The notes under the pieces: model-generated | The model's database searches: none | What the model was told of the DNA's origin: nothing | The model's input: the letters and a program-made list of their open reading frames with translations, nothing else | Part shown: positions 16,769 to 26,130 of the stretch, in pieces | Layout: the number at the start of each line of letters is the position of its first letter | Numbering within the stretch: position 1 is the first letter of the stretch | Assembly: GCA_020637295.1 (NCBI GenBank) | Contig: JACJWF010000007.1 | Coordinates: 115,184 to 179,183, forward strand | Direction: 5' to 3' | Length of the DNA stretch: 64,000 nt | Origin: Acidimicrobiaceae bacterium | Lineage (GTDB): Bacteria > Actinomycetota > Acidimicrobiia > Acidimicrobiales > Ilumatobacteraceae | Position numbers and translations under genes: made by a program

Positions 16769-18361
16769 TCAGATGCTGCGACCCTCCGAGTCCCAGTACG
16801 GCGCCCTCAGCTCGCGCTTCAGCAGCTTGCCGGCCTCGCTGCGCGGCATCTCGGAGACCACGTCGAAGCTGCGCGGCACCTTGTAGCCGGCCAGGTGCTC
16901 GCGGGCGTGGGCCACCACGGCCGCCTCGGTGGCCGCGTCCCACACCGCCCCGGGCGCCAGCTGGACCGCCGCCTTCACCTGCTCGCCGAACTCCTCGTCC
17001 GGCACCCCGAACACCGCGGCGTCCACGACCGCCGGGTGGGCGGTGAGCACACCCTCGATCTCCGCCGGGTAGATGTTGACCCCGCCGGAGATGATCATGT
17101 CGATCTTGCGGTCGCTGAGGAACAGGTAGCCCTCGTCGTCCAGGTAGCCGATGTCGCCGAGCGTGAACATGCCCGCCAGCCGGTGCGCGTCCTTGGTCTT
17201 GTCCGGCTCTCCCAGGTACTCGAAGTCCGTGCCCATCGTGTTGCGGATGTGGATGGTGCCGGGCACGAACGGCGGGGCGCCCTCGTCGCTGCCCTGGGCG
17301 ATGGCCCCGCCCTCGTCGTCCTCCGGCTGGATGCGGACGATGAAGTTGGGCAGCGGCTGGCCCACCGACCCGGGCTTCTGCAGCCAGGTCTCGGCGGTGA
17401 TGACGCTGACCACGCCGCCCTCGGTGGCGCCGTAGTACTCGGTGATGGTCGGCCCCCACCACTCGATCATCTGCCGCTTCACCTGCGGGCTGCACGGCGC
17501 GGCACCGTGGAGCACGAGCTCCAGCGAGGCGCCGCTGAACGCCGCCTTCGCCGCCTCGTCGGCGCGCAGCAGGCGGACGAACTGGGTGGGCACGAGGTGC
17601 ACATTGGTGATCGCGTGCTCGTCGATCAGGCGCAGGGTCTCCTCCGGCACGAAGCGCTCCTGGACGACCACGCTGGAGCCGCCGATCATCGGGAAGAAGG
17701 AGAACGCCCACTGGGCGGAGTGGTAGTGCGGGCCGCACAGGAGGGTGCGGCCATTCGGCGGGAAGCCCATGTTGACCATGCCGGCGGCCATCAGCTCGTA
17801 GACCTCGGGCGGCACGCCACCGGCGCCGAACGCGGTGTTGCGCACGCCCTTCGGCCGGCCGGTGGTGCCCGACGTGTAGAACATCACGCCGCCCATCTGC
17901 TGGTCGTCCGGCTCGGCCGGCGACTGGGCGGCGAGCGCGTCCTCGTAGGTTGAGTGGCCACCCCGTTCGTGATCGGTGAAGTCGAAGCGGGGGATGCCGA
18001 GGTCATCCGCCACGCCCTCCGCCGCAGCCGCGTAGGTGGGGTCGACGAACAGCGCCCTGGAGCCGGAGTTCTCCACCACGTAGCGCACCTCATCCGCGGC
18101 GAAGTGCCAGTTGATCGGCACCATCAGCACGCCGGAGTGGGCGACCGCCTGCATCATCTCGTACACCTCGCGGCGGTTGCCGGACAGCAGTGCGACACGC
18201 TCGCCCTGCTCGACGCCCAGAGACCTGAGCACCCCGATGAGCTGGTTGACCCGCTGGTCCAGCTCGCCCCACGAGGTGACGCCGTGGCGGTCGGTGACGG
18301 CGGGCTCGCCGGCCCGGGCCCCACCGTCGCCGGTGACCATCTTCTGCAGCAGTCGTGCCAT
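16769..18361 (-). CDS. Acyl-CoA synthetase / AMP-dependent ligase
   Basis: 530 residues of the ANL superfamily. The ATP loop YTSGTTGRPKGV (near 164), the ATP-binding YYGATEGG, the hinge GDIGYLDDEGYLFLSDRKID and a C-terminal KVPRSFDVVSEMPRSEAGKLLKRE with the catalytic Lys are all present. It would adenylate a carboxylic acid and transfer it to CoA. TAGCCT lies 6 nt before the ATG. It forms, with the second synthetase at 20284, brackets around the selenoprotein gene. The two are homologous but clearly different sequences. Confidence 0.92.
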   Translation of the reverse strand: MARLLQKMVTGDGGARAGEPAVTDRHGVTSWGELDQRVNQLIGVLRSLGVEQGERVALLSGNRREVYEMMQAVAHSGVLMVPINWHFAADEVRYVVENSGSRALFVDPTYAAAAEGVADDLGIPRFDFTDHERGGHSTYEDALAAQSPAEPDDQQMGGVMFYTSGTTGRPKGVRNTAFGAGGVPPEVYELMAAGMVNMGFPPNGRTLLCGPHYHSAQWAFSFFPMIGGSSVVVQERFVPEETLRLIDEHAITNVHLVPTQFVRLLRADEAAKAAFSGASLELVLHGAAPCSPQVKRQMIEWWGPTITEYYGATEGGVVSVITAETWLQKPGSVGQPLPNFIVRIQPEDDEGGAIAQGSDEGAPPFVPGTIHIRNTMGTDFEYLGEPDKTKDAHRLAGMFTLGDIGYLDDEGYLFLSDRKIDMIISGGVNIYPAEIEGVLTAHPAVVDAAVFGVPDEEFGEQVKAAVQLAPGAVWDAATEAAVVAHAREHLAGYKVPRSFDVVSEMPRSEAGKLLKRELRAPYWDSEGRSI

Positions 18362-18384
18362 GCGCCGAGGCTAGTGATCCGGCG

Positions 18385-19017
18385 TCAGCGAGCTTGCTCC
18401 GTGGGGCCAGCAGGCCCGAGACGAAGTCCCAGTTCCAGGCCCCACGGGTGCTCGTGCAGCAACTGGAAGCCCAGCCGCTGGTAGAAGGCGATGGCCCCGG
18501 TGTTGCCCCGCCCGACGCCGAGGTGGACGCCCGGCACCCGGAGGGTGCGGAGGCGCTCGAGCAAGGTCGTCATCAGCTCCCGGCCGTGCCCGTGGCGCTG
18601 CGCCGCGGGCAGCAGGTCGATGTGGAGGTGGGCGGGGTAGTCGTCTGCGAACTGCGGGGCGGTGTACCCACGGTGGATCATCCGGATCATGGCGGCGTCG
18701 CGGCTGCGGTCTCCGGCGGGGGGCAGTGGGTACTGACGGCGGAGCGCGGGCAGCCACTGCGAATCCATCCACCCGGCGAAGGCCACGGAGTCGCGGGTTC
18801 CGAGCACGTACCCCACGACGCCTCCGCCCCCGCCCGGGCCATCCGCGAGTACCCACGCGAGATCCGGCTCGTGGACCGCGTAGGGGGCGGCCCAGAAGTG
18901 CCCCAGCAGGTTCGGGTCGTCGAACTGATCGCTGGCATCCGCGCCCTCGTCGCCGGTGAGCAGGCAGATGCGGTACAGATCGTCGAGGTCCGCGGGTTCG
19001 TAGGGCCGGATGTGCAT
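18385..19017 (-). CDS. GNAT-family N-acetyltransferase
   Basis: 210 residues. The acetyl-CoA loop is Q/R-x-x-G-x-G/A, seen as QRHGHGRELMTTLLE (about residues 140-154), followed by GVHLGVGRGNTGAIAFYQRLGFQLL, the classic C-terminal N-x-x-A-x-x-F-Y-x-x-x-G-F motif. The start MHIRPYEPAD at 19017 is typical of the family; ATG 19038 is in frame and has AGGTGG upstream. It begins 37 bp after the selenoprotein stop on the same strand, so it is probably co-transcribed. Substrate unknown. Confidence 0.88.
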   Translation of the reverse strand: MHIRPYEPADLDDLYRICLLTGDEGADASDQFDDPNLLGHFWAAPYAVHEPDLAWVLADGPGGGGGVVGYVLGTRDSVAFAGWMDSQWLPALRRQYPLPPAGDRSRDAAMIRMIHRGYTAPQFADDYPAHLHIDLLPAAQRHGHGRELMTTLLERLRTLRVPGVHLGVGRGNTGAIAFYQRLGFQLLHEHPWGLELGLRLGPAGPTEQAR

Positions 19018-19054
19018 CTCCCGCCCCGTTGCCCCCATCACCGTTCGCGGCCAC

Positions 19055-20209
19055 CTAGCGGTGGCCGGCCACCATGTAGAACCAGATGGGGAACTTGGCG
19101 CCGGAGTCGCGGATGGCAGCGCGGGCGGCGAGGATCGTGCGGCCGGCCTCGGTCTGGTCGTAGAACCAGTCCTCCATGGCCCGGCCCACGGGCGGCGGGC
19201 CGTCCACCAGTTCCACCGCGGCCTCCTCGTAGTAGTTGCGGATGTCGTGGCACACGGCCACGGTGTTGCCGCCCGGCAGGCCGGCCTCCTTCCAGTCCGC
19301 GCCGTTGGCGATGGCGTGCAGCACGCCGAGCGCCGCCGGCACGCCGTCCGCATCCGTCACCCGGCCGACCGCGGTGACGCCTCGCCTGGCCAGCAGGCGG
19401 TCGTAGGCCTTGCGCAGGCCGCGGGCCTCGTCCACGGCCGGCGGCAGCGAGGGGTCGAACCGGGGTGGCAGCGCGCAGGCCAGCGGCTGCTCGTCGCTCT
19501 CGATGACCTCGGGGTGGTCCACCAGCACCGGCCCGCTGGGCGCGTCGAGCAGGGCGAACGCCCGGGCCAGCACGTCGTGCTGGAACTCGGGGTCGTTGGG
19601 GCGACCAAGGGGGCGACCCAACGGGAACTCGCAGTGGAGGGCCCGGGGCGGCGAGACCTTCTCGCACATCGGGCGGATGGACGACAGCACCACCGTGGCG
19701 ATCCCGGCGGCTTCGAACACATGGGCGAGCACACTCACGGTGCGCGTGCACAGCGGTCAAACGGGCGTGAGCAGCACCACGTCCACGCCGTCGGCCTTCA
19801 GCGCCGCGGCGGCGCGGGGGCCACTGTCCAGGCGGATGGTGGCCACGTCGTCGGGCTGGTTGCCGGCGAAGGAGAGATGGCGCGGCGCCACCGCGCCGAT
19901 GACCCCCCGCTCCGCCAGTTCCTCCAGCCGGTCGATCGGGTACACGACGTTGAGGTCCAGCACGATCCCCGTGTGGTCGAAGTTCGGGCTCCAGTGGCCC
20001 ATCACCAGGTCGCGCCGGGCCCGGTCGATGACCCGGTACGAGGTGTCAGCGTTGGTGAAGGCATCGTCGTCGGGCGTGTGCAGCGCGGCGGAGGTGACGA
20101 TGGCCACGGTGCTCTCCGACAAGGGCTTGGGCGTCACCCACGCCGGGTCGGGGAACTCGGGGGCGGGCAGCCCCGCCGCATAGGCACGCATCGCCTGATC
20201 GCCGTTCAT
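19055..20209 (-). CDS. GrdB/PrdB-family selenoprotein (in-frame TGA = selenocysteine)
   Basis: 384 residues if TGA at 19757-19759 is decoded as selenocysteine (residue 151). The two open halves lie in the same frame with no other stop and join as LLTPV-U-PLCTRTVSVLAH, a UxxC redox motif at the place where glycine/betaine/sarcosine/D-proline reductase selenoprotein B proteins carry Sec. Upstream are LDLNVVYPIDRLEELAERGV and VAPRHLSFAG, and downstream HVFEAAGIATVVLSS and PPRAL..FPLGRPLG, all typical of that family. The downstream half alone has no plausible start. A SECIS-like hairpin follows the TGA. Known members use selenolate chemistry for C-N bond reduction; the reaction here, amid acyl-CoA synthetases, is unknown. 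TAGCCT lies 6 nt before the ATG at 20209. Confidence 0.9.
19729..19756 (-). promoter_or_regulatory. Putative bacterial SECIS element
   Basis: In the minus-strand RNA directly after UGA, GCGCAC (19745-19740) pairs with GUGUGC (19734-19729), giving 6 bp including one G-U, around the loop CGUGA. The loop starts 17 nt after UGA and has G at its second position. Both features fit the published bacterial SECIS consensus (16-37 nt spacing, G in the first two loop bases), as I recall it. Confidence 0.65.
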
Positions 20210-20283
20210 GTGCGCAGGCTAGCCCTGGTCGCCAACCCCGCTCCCAGCCGATGAACAGCCGCGCGTCGGGTACGGTGCGCGGG

Positions 20284-21795
20284 ATGGAGCCACTCCTGCC
20301 CATGACCGCGGAGCGGCCCGACGCGGTCGCCGTCATCCATGACGACCGCACCCGCACCTGGGCCGAACTGGAGCGCGAGGCCCGCCGGGTGGCGCGGGCG
20401 CTGGCCGGCGTCGGGCTGCGAGAGGGCGATCGCTGGGCGCTCCTGTCGCACAACCGCCTGGAGTGGGCGGAACTGTTCCTCGGCAACGTGCTGGCCGGCA
20501 CCCGCTACGTGCCGTTGAACTGGCACCTCACCACCCAGGAGTTGGAGTACCTGCTGGCCAACAGTGGTGCCACGTTCCTGGTCGTCGACGAGGCCAACGA
20601 AGAGCGGGGCAGGGTCGCGGCCGCCAACTGCGGTCTGGCGGCCGACCGGGTCGTCGTGATCGACCGCGACCTGCCGGGCTGGCTGGCCGCCCACACCCCG
20701 GACGGCACGGACGCACCGCTGACCACCACGGTCGCCGGCGCGCCGCTGCTCTACACCGGCGGCACCACCGGTGCGTCGAAGGGTGTGGTTCGCCCGGACC
20801 AGGGGGCGCCGGTCCGGCAGTGGGTGAAGGGCGTGGCCGCCTGGGGCGGGTTCATCCACATGCCGGCCGAGGGCACGATGCTGGTCACCACGCCGCTCTA
20901 CCACGCGTTCGGCGCCGGTGTGCTGGGGGCCGCGTTGGCGCGCCGCCACACCGTCGTGCTGCGCGACCGGTTCGAGGTGGACCGCTTCCTCGACGACGTG
21001 GAGGAGTACGCCGTCACCAGTGCCCCGTTGGTCCCCACCTTGATGGTCCGCCTGGCCAAGCTGGTGGACAGCGACTGGACCAGCCGCGACCTGGCCTCCC
21101 TGCGGTGGATCACCCACACGGCGGCCCCGTGCCCCGGGTGGGCCAAGCAGGCCCTGATCGACCGGCTCGGCCCTATCGTCGTCGAGTTCTACGGCAGCTC
21201 CGAAGGCACCGGCCCGGTGGTGTGCACCAGCGACGAGTGGATGGCCCGCCCTGGCACGGTCGGGCGGCCGAACCCGATGCTGGAGGTGTCGGTGGTCGGC
21301 GACGACGGCGACGACCTTCCCCCGGGGGAGATCGGCACGCTGTACTTCCGCCGTGCCGACGGGGCACCGACCTACCACGGCGACGACGAGAAGACGCAGG
21401 CGTCGCGGCTGGCCGACGGGCGGTTCACGGTGGGCGACCTCGGGTACGTGGACGAGGACGGGTTCATGTACCTGGTGGACCGCCGGGTGGACCTGATCAT
21501 CACCGGCGGCGCCAACGTCTACCCGGCCGAGGTGGAGGGTGTCATCAGTCATCACCCCTTCGTGCGGGACGTGGCGGTGTTCGGCATCCCCGACCCGGAG
21601 TTCGGCCAGCAGGTGAAGGCCGCGGTGGAGTTCGAGCGCGGCCTGCACGTGCCCGAGGCGGAGCTGATCGCCTGGTGCCGCGAACGGCTGGCCGGCTTCA
21701 AGTGCCCCAAGTCGGTGGACGTCCACGACCGCCTGCCGCGAGAAGCGCACGGCAAGCTGAAGAAGCGCCTCCTGCGCGACGCCTACTGGACGTAG
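20284..21795 (+). CDS. Acyl-CoA synthetase / AMP-dependent ligase
   Basis: 503 residues from ATG 20284, 7 nt after a TACGGT -10 box; an in-frame ATG at 20251 is less likely. ANL motifs: LLYTGGTTGASKGV (ATP loop, unusual in having Gly-Gly for Ser-Gly and Ser for Pro), EFYGSSEGTG, VGDLGYVDEDGFMYLVDRRVDL, and the C-terminal lysine region EAHGKLKKRLLRD. It is divergent from the selenoprotein gene (74 bp between starts). It likely activates a carboxylate as its CoA ester; the pairing with the selenoprotein suggests a common catabolic pathway. Confidence 0.92.
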   Translation: MEPLLPMTAERPDAVAVIHDDRTRTWAELEREARRVARALAGVGLREGDRWALLSHNRLEWAELFLGNVLAGTRYVPLNWHLTTQELEYLLANSGATFLVVDEANEERGRVAAANCGLAADRVVVIDRDLPGWLAAHTPDGTDAPLTTTVAGAPLLYTGGTTGASKGVVRPDQGAPVRQWVKGVAAWGGFIHMPAEGTMLVTTPLYHAFGAGVLGAALARRHTVVLRDRFEVDRFLDDVEEYAVTSAPLVPTLMVRLAKLVDSDWTSRDLASLRWITHTAAPCPGWAKQALIDRLGPIVVEFYGSSEGTGPVVCTSDEWMARPGTVGRPNPMLEVSVVGDDGDDLPPGEIGTLYFRRADGAPTYHGDDEKTQASRLADGRFTVGDLGYVDEDGFMYLVDRRVDLIITGGANVYPAEVEGVISHHPFVRDVAVFGIPDPEFGQQVKAAVEFERGLHVPEAELIAWCRERLAGFKCPKSVDVHDRLPREAHGKLKKRLLRDAYWT

Positions 21796-21874
21796 CCGCG
21801 AACGGGTGGCTGCAGGGACCTGGCAAGATGGCTCGTCTCCTCGGCACGAGGAACCAGGACACGAGGACGGGACC

Positions 21875-23926
21875 ATGAAGCGGAGCGGGATCGCGCGTCG
21901 ACCGGTGGCAACCTTCGCGGCGGTCGGCGCCTTGCTGCTGGCGGCGTGCAGCGGGGGCGGCGATGCGGACACCACGACGTCGCCGGTGCCCACGAACCCG
22001 TCGACCACCGTCGTCGTCGATGTCACCGAGACGCCGACGACGGAGCCCGCACCGGCCCTGCCGGACGTGCTGGCGGGCGTGAACTGGCTGCGCGACGCAT
22101 CCCCGGTGGAGCCGGACGCCGCTGCGCCACTGCCGTCGTTCGACGAGGTCACTGCGACCGCGGGCGTGCCGGCCGCGCCGCCGGGCTACCCGTTCCGCGA
22201 GAGCACCTACACGCTGGAGCGGTGGGACGTCGCCGGCGTCACGTTCGTCAGCGGTGGGTGCGGCTGCTGGGAAGGTGGCAACAGCGGCGGGGTGTTCGGC
22301 GGCATCGCCAACCCGCAGTACCTCTTCCGCAGCGACGACGGCGGCGTCAACTGGTCGCAGGTCGACCTGTCGGGATCGCTGACCGGTGGCAACGGCTTCG
22401 TCGAGGACATCGCCGAGTTCGACGGTGCACTGGTCCTGCAGGCCACGGACTCCGACGGCAGCCGGTCGCACCCCAGCGTCATCGTGGTCGCCCGCTCCGT
22501 CGACGGCGGTGTCACCTGGGCGCCCACCGCGACGTTGACCGGTGAGTACGACGGCCGGATGTCGTTGTTCGGCCAGTGGTTCGGCACCGCAGGGCCCAAC
22601 CTGGTGCTCGTGGGGGCCGACGTGGCGTGCGACTTCGACGGCAGCGAGGCCATCCAGAGCATCGGGACGGTCTTCCGGCCGCGGCTCTGGACGTCCACGG
22701 ACGGCGGCACCACATGGGCAGCCCAGTCCAGGGAGGACACGGCGCTCGAGGGCATGAACCCCGCGCCGGCCGATCCCAGTGGGTGCGACGGCCTGGATCT
22801 CAACGAACAGCACCTCCAGTTCGAGGTTCGCCCGCGGGCCATCTCCTTCGCCGCCGGCTCGGTCTACGTGTGGTCGCAGGACGGCACGCGGATCGCCAGT
22901 TCGGCCGATGGTCTGTCGTGGAGCACCGCCACCCTCGACGGTGCGGCCCCGGTGCCGGTGGACTCGGTGGACAGCACGGTCAACTCCCAGGCGGCCACGA
23001 TCGCCGCCGTGGGCGACGGGCTGGTCGCGCTGAACGTGGAGCGGCGCCGCACGTCGGCCGACGAGGCCACCGGGAGCGGTGACGCCGTGTCGGTGGTCGG
23101 CTGGGCATCCCCCGACGGAGCGACCTGGACGCGGTTGCCCTCCGGCCGTCCGCTGGCGATCGGGCCCGGCGCCCGGTTCGACTTCTTCATCACGGCGGAC
23201 GGGCTGGGCCTCAGCGAGCACGACGTGGTCGGCGGCGAGTTGCAGCCCGGGCGGTCGTGGGCCAGCGTGGCCGGCCCGCAGGAGGACTGGGCGGTGTGTC
23301 AGGCCGCCGCGGGCGCGAACTGCGCGTTCTCCGAGGAGGTCGTCGGCGTGACGCCTGGCGCCGACCTCAGCGGGATCGACCTGCACCGGGTGGCGTTGAG
23401 CGGCGTGGATCTGTCGGGCGTGTCGCTGGTGGGCGCGGACCTGTCCCAGTCCGGCGTGTACGACTGCGTGCTCGACGGCACCGACTTCTCCGACGCCGAC
23501 CTGTCCGGCGCCTCGCTGTACAGCGAGGCCGGGGGTGCCGTGTTCGCCGGCGCCGACCTGTCGGGTGCGTACGTCCAGGGCTCGTTGTTCGGGGCCGACC
23601 TGTCGACGGCCACGCTCACGAGGCTGCGCGTTTCGCTGGAGGGCTCGCCGTTGCCGGCCGGCACCGGCTTCACGGGGCAGGACCTGTCCGGGTGGGCGTT
23701 CAGCTCGTACACCGGGGTGGCGGACCTGACCGGCGTGGACTTCTCCGGCGCCAACCTGTCCGGCGCCAGCTTCGGTGGGGTGGACCTGACCGGGGCGGAC
23801 TTCACCGGCGCGACCCTCGCGGACGTCCGGTTCTCGACGTCCACCGACCCCGCGGTGACGTGCCCGGACGGGTTGCCGGTGGATGCCACACAGTCCGGCC
23901 CCGCTGCGTGCCGCCTCGGAGCCTGA
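21875..23926 (+). CDS. Lipoprotein with sialidase-like (BNR) region and pentapeptide repeats
   Basis: 683 residues from ATG 21875. A lipoprotein signal with lipobox LLAAC (Cys about residue 25) is followed by a Thr/Pro-rich linker. Residues about 100-470 contain Asp-box-like motifs (SDDGGVNWSQV, SVDGGVTWAP, STDGGTTWAA, SPDGATWT) of a BNR beta-propeller. From residue about 494 to 660 come pentapeptide repeats of the A-D/N-L-S-G kind (GADLSGIDL, GANLSGASF, GVDLTGADF), forming a right-handed quadrilateral helix. It sits on the outer face of the membrane. No catalytic function can be assigned. Confidence 0.88.
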   Translation: MKRSGIARRPVATFAAVGALLLAACSGGGDADTTTSPVPTNPSTTVVVDVTETPTTEPAPALPDVLAGVNWLRDASPVEPDAAAPLPSFDEVTATAGVPAAPPGYPFRESTYTLERWDVAGVTFVSGGCGCWEGGNSGGVFGGIANPQYLFRSDDGGVNWSQVDLSGSLTGGNGFVEDIAEFDGALVLQATDSDGSRSHPSVIVVARSVDGGVTWAPTATLTGEYDGRMSLFGQWFGTAGPNLVLVGADVACDFDGSEAIQSIGTVFRPRLWTSTDGGTTWAAQSREDTALEGMNPAPADPSGCDGLDLNEQHLQFEVRPRAISFAAGSVYVWSQDGTRIASSADGLSWSTATLDGAAPVPVDSVDSTVNSQAATIAAVGDGLVALNVERRRTSADEATGSGDAVSVVGWASPDGATWTRLPSGRPLAIGPGARFDFFITADGLGLSEHDVVGGELQPGRSWASVAGPQEDWAVCQAAAGANCAFSEEVVGVTPGADLSGIDLHRVALSGVDLSGVSLVGADLSQSGVYDCVLDGTDFSDADLSGASLYSEAGGAVFAGADLSGAYVQGSLFGADLSTATLTRLRVSLEGSPLPAGTGFTGQDLSGWAFSSYTGVADLTGVDFSGANLSGASFGGVDLTGADFTGATLADVRFSTSTDPAVTCPDGLPVDATQSGPAACRLGA

Positions 23927-23978
23927 GGCCGCGCGGTAGTGAGGAGTCTGCGGCCGGATCACGCGGCACAATGAGGGC

Positions 23979-25607
23979 ATGGCACTGCGGCACACCCAGC
24001 TGGAGCGGTTGCGTGGCGGCGACTTCGATGTCCTGGTGGTTGGCGGGGGCATCAACGGGGCGGTGACGTCGGCCGCCCTGGCGGGGCGTGGCGCCAACGT
24101 TGCACTGGTGGACCGAGGCGACTTCGGGCACTTCACCAGCCAGGAGAGCTCCAACCTGGTGTGGGGCGGCTTCAAGTACCTGGAGCACTACGAGTTCTGG
24201 CTGGTGTTCAAGCTGTGCCGCAGCCGCAACCGGCTGATGAAGGCCTACCCGGACAACATCAAGGAGATCAGCTTCCTCGCCAGCCTGGATCAGTCGTCGC
24301 CGTATCCGCCGTGGTTCGCCGCGCTGGGCGCCCTGGGGTACTGGGGCATCGGCCTGTTCGGCACCCGTTACCCCCGCCTGCTCAGCACGGACAAGGTGGA
24401 ACGCGAGGAGCCCGTCATCGACACGGTCAACGTGCGCGGCGGCGTGGAGTACCGCGACGCCTACCTCGTGGACAACGACTCCCGCTTCGTCTTCTCGTTC
24501 GTCCGCTCGGCCGTGGAGAGCGGGGCGACGGCGGCCAACTATGTGGAGCTGGTCAGCGCCGAGCGCAAGGGCAACCGCTGGGTGGCCCAGCTGCGCGACG
24601 TGGACACGGGGGAGGAGTTCACTACCCGTGCCCGCGTGCTGGTGAATGCCGCCGGCCCCTTCGTCGACGAGTTGAACCGTCAGTGGGGGGTCAGCACGGA
24701 CCACCGCATCGTCTACTCCAAGGGCATCCACCTCGTGGTGCCGCGCCTGACGACCGACGACCACAACCGGGTGCTGGCGTTCTTCGACGACACCCAGCGC
24801 CTCTTCTACGTCATTCCCATGGGGTACCGGTCGGTCATCGGCACCACCGACACCAGGGTGGACGAGCCGTTCTCCGAGGTGACCACGGAGGATCGCGACT
24901 TCCTGCTGGATCAGATCAACCGGCGCCTCAACCTGCGCAACCCGCTGACGGTCGACGACGTCATCGCCGAGCGCTGCGGGGTGCGGCCGCTGGTGGTGAA
25001 GTCCAGCGGCGGCGACCAGCGCGAGGTGGACTGGACGTCGCTGTCCCGCAAGCACGCCATCGAGACCGATCGCAAGCAGCGGTTGGTCACGGTGTTCGGC
25101 GGCAAGCTCACCGACTGCCTGAACGTCGGCGAGGAGGTCGCCGCCGCGGTGCAGAAGCTCGGCGTGCCGCTGGAGCGCGACCTGAAGAACTGGTACGGCG
25201 AGCCGGGCAAGGAGACCAGGGCGGAGTTCTACCGCCAGGCCCGGCTGATGAAGCTGGACGCCCTGCGCTCCAAGCCGGGCACCGAGCCTCTCACCGACCG
25301 GCTGTGGCGCCGCTACGGGCGGCGGGCGTTCTCGATGCTGGAAGCCATCCGCGACGACCCGCGGATGGGTGAGGACATCATGGAGAACGCCGACTACCTG
25401 CGGGTGGAGCTGAACCTGGCCGCCAACACCGAGCTGATCTGCCGGATGGAGGACTTCATGCGCCGGCGGTCGAAGATCGAGCAGGTGGTGCGGATGGGCG
25501 ACATCCGCCGGTCGGCCGGCCTGGACGAGGTGGCCGGGATCCTGTTCGGCGACGACGCAGCCCGCCGCCTGTCCGAGTACCTGGAGTCCCGCCACCCCGT
25601 CGTGTGA
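23979..25607 (+). CDS. FAD-dependent glycerol-3-phosphate dehydrogenase-like oxidoreductase
   Basis: 542 residues. N-terminal FAD dinucleotide loop DVLVVGGGINGAVTSAALAGRG, then SSNLVWGGFKYLEHYE corresponding to the GlpD active-site stretch (S-x-K-L-I-H-G-G-x-R-Y-L-E), and a C-terminal region (VFGGKLTDCLNVGEEV) matching the DAO_C part. GlpD oxidises glycerol-3-phosphate to dihydroxyacetone phosphate at the membrane. The diverged HGG motif leaves the exact substrate open. CACAAT ends 6 nt before the ATG, fitting a leaderless start. Confidence 0.85.
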   Translation: MALRHTQLERLRGGDFDVLVVGGGINGAVTSAALAGRGANVALVDRGDFGHFTSQESSNLVWGGFKYLEHYEFWLVFKLCRSRNRLMKAYPDNIKEISFLASLDQSSPYPPWFAALGALGYWGIGLFGTRYPRLLSTDKVEREEPVIDTVNVRGGVEYRDAYLVDNDSRFVFSFVRSAVESGATAANYVELVSAERKGNRWVAQLRDVDTGEEFTTRARVLVNAAGPFVDELNRQWGVSTDHRIVYSKGIHLVVPRLTTDDHNRVLAFFDDTQRLFYVIPMGYRSVIGTTDTRVDEPFSEVTTEDRDFLLDQINRRLNLRNPLTVDDVIAERCGVRPLVVKSSGGDQREVDWTSLSRKHAIETDRKQRLVTVFGGKLTDCLNVGEEVAAAVQKLGVPLERDLKNWYGEPGKETRAEFYRQARLMKLDALRSKPGTEPLTDRLWRRYGRRAFSMLEAIRDDPRMGEDIMENADYLRVELNLAANTELICRMEDFMRRRSKIEQVVRMGDIRRSAGLDEVAGILFGDDAARRLSEYLESRHPVV

Positions 25608-25626
25608 CGCCGCGCTCCCGGGTCCT

Positions 25627-26106
25627 CTACTCGCGTTCGACGTGCTGCAGGCCGCCCGCTGGCGTCCACCACTCGACCACCAGGAGCGTCGCCTCCTGGT
25701 TGAGGCCAGTCACCACCACCTCGGTGATGTCCGCCACGAACGATTCCCCCTGCGGCCCGTCCTCGCCGTCTCCATCGCCATGCGCTGTCACCGCGCCCGC
25801 GGGCGTGGCGGTGCCGGCGATCTTGGCCTCGCCGGGCCAGTCCTTCTCCTGCCCCTCCACCGGGTGGAACGTGGGCCCGTGGAGGGCGAAGCGTGGGTCG
25901 CGGTGGAGGTCCGCCCCCTTGCGGGCCCCGGTCATCGACCCGAACGTCAGGTCGCCGTCGGCGAACTCGCACTCGATGCCGGAGATGCGCGGCGACCCAT
26001 CCGCCCGCAACGTGGCGATGGTCTTGTGCCGCCCGGCATCGAACAGCGCCCGCACCCGGGCAGCGAACTCCGGCTCCGCCGCCTCGATCGCCCCCCAACG
26101 TGCCAT
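25627..26106 (-). CDS. Pyridoxamine 5'-phosphate oxidase-fold protein
   Basis: 159 residues of the split-barrel FMN/F420-binding fold: HKTIATLRADGSPRISGIECEF at residues 27-48 and RKGADLHRDPRFALHGPTF at 83-101 are the two diagnostic strands of PPOX-family proteins. In actinobacteria many members bind F420 or haem. The C-terminal VLLVVEWWTP tail is typical of short hypothetical members. TACGCT lies 6 nt before the ATG. It converges with the GlpD-like gene (19-bp gap). Confidence 0.85.
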   Translation of the reverse strand: MARWGAIEAAEPEFAARVRALFDAGRHKTIATLRADGSPRISGIECEFADGDLTFGSMTGARKGADLHRDPRFALHGPTFHPVEGQEKDWPGEAKIAGTATPAGAVTAHGDGDGEDGPQGESFVADITEVVVTGLNQEATLLVVEWWTPAGGLQHVERE

Positions 26107-26130
26107 GGCGGGAGCGTAGTGGCGAGCGGG

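Noticed and set aside
19055..19738. Reading the downstream half of the selenoprotein as a separate gene with GTG start
   Set aside because: It would begin inside the conserved motif right after the Sec-xx-Cys site, without ribosome binding site, and lack the family's N-terminal domain.
21698..24175. 825-codon minus-strand open frame
   Set aside because: Antisense of the pentapeptide lipoprotein; no recognisable domain.
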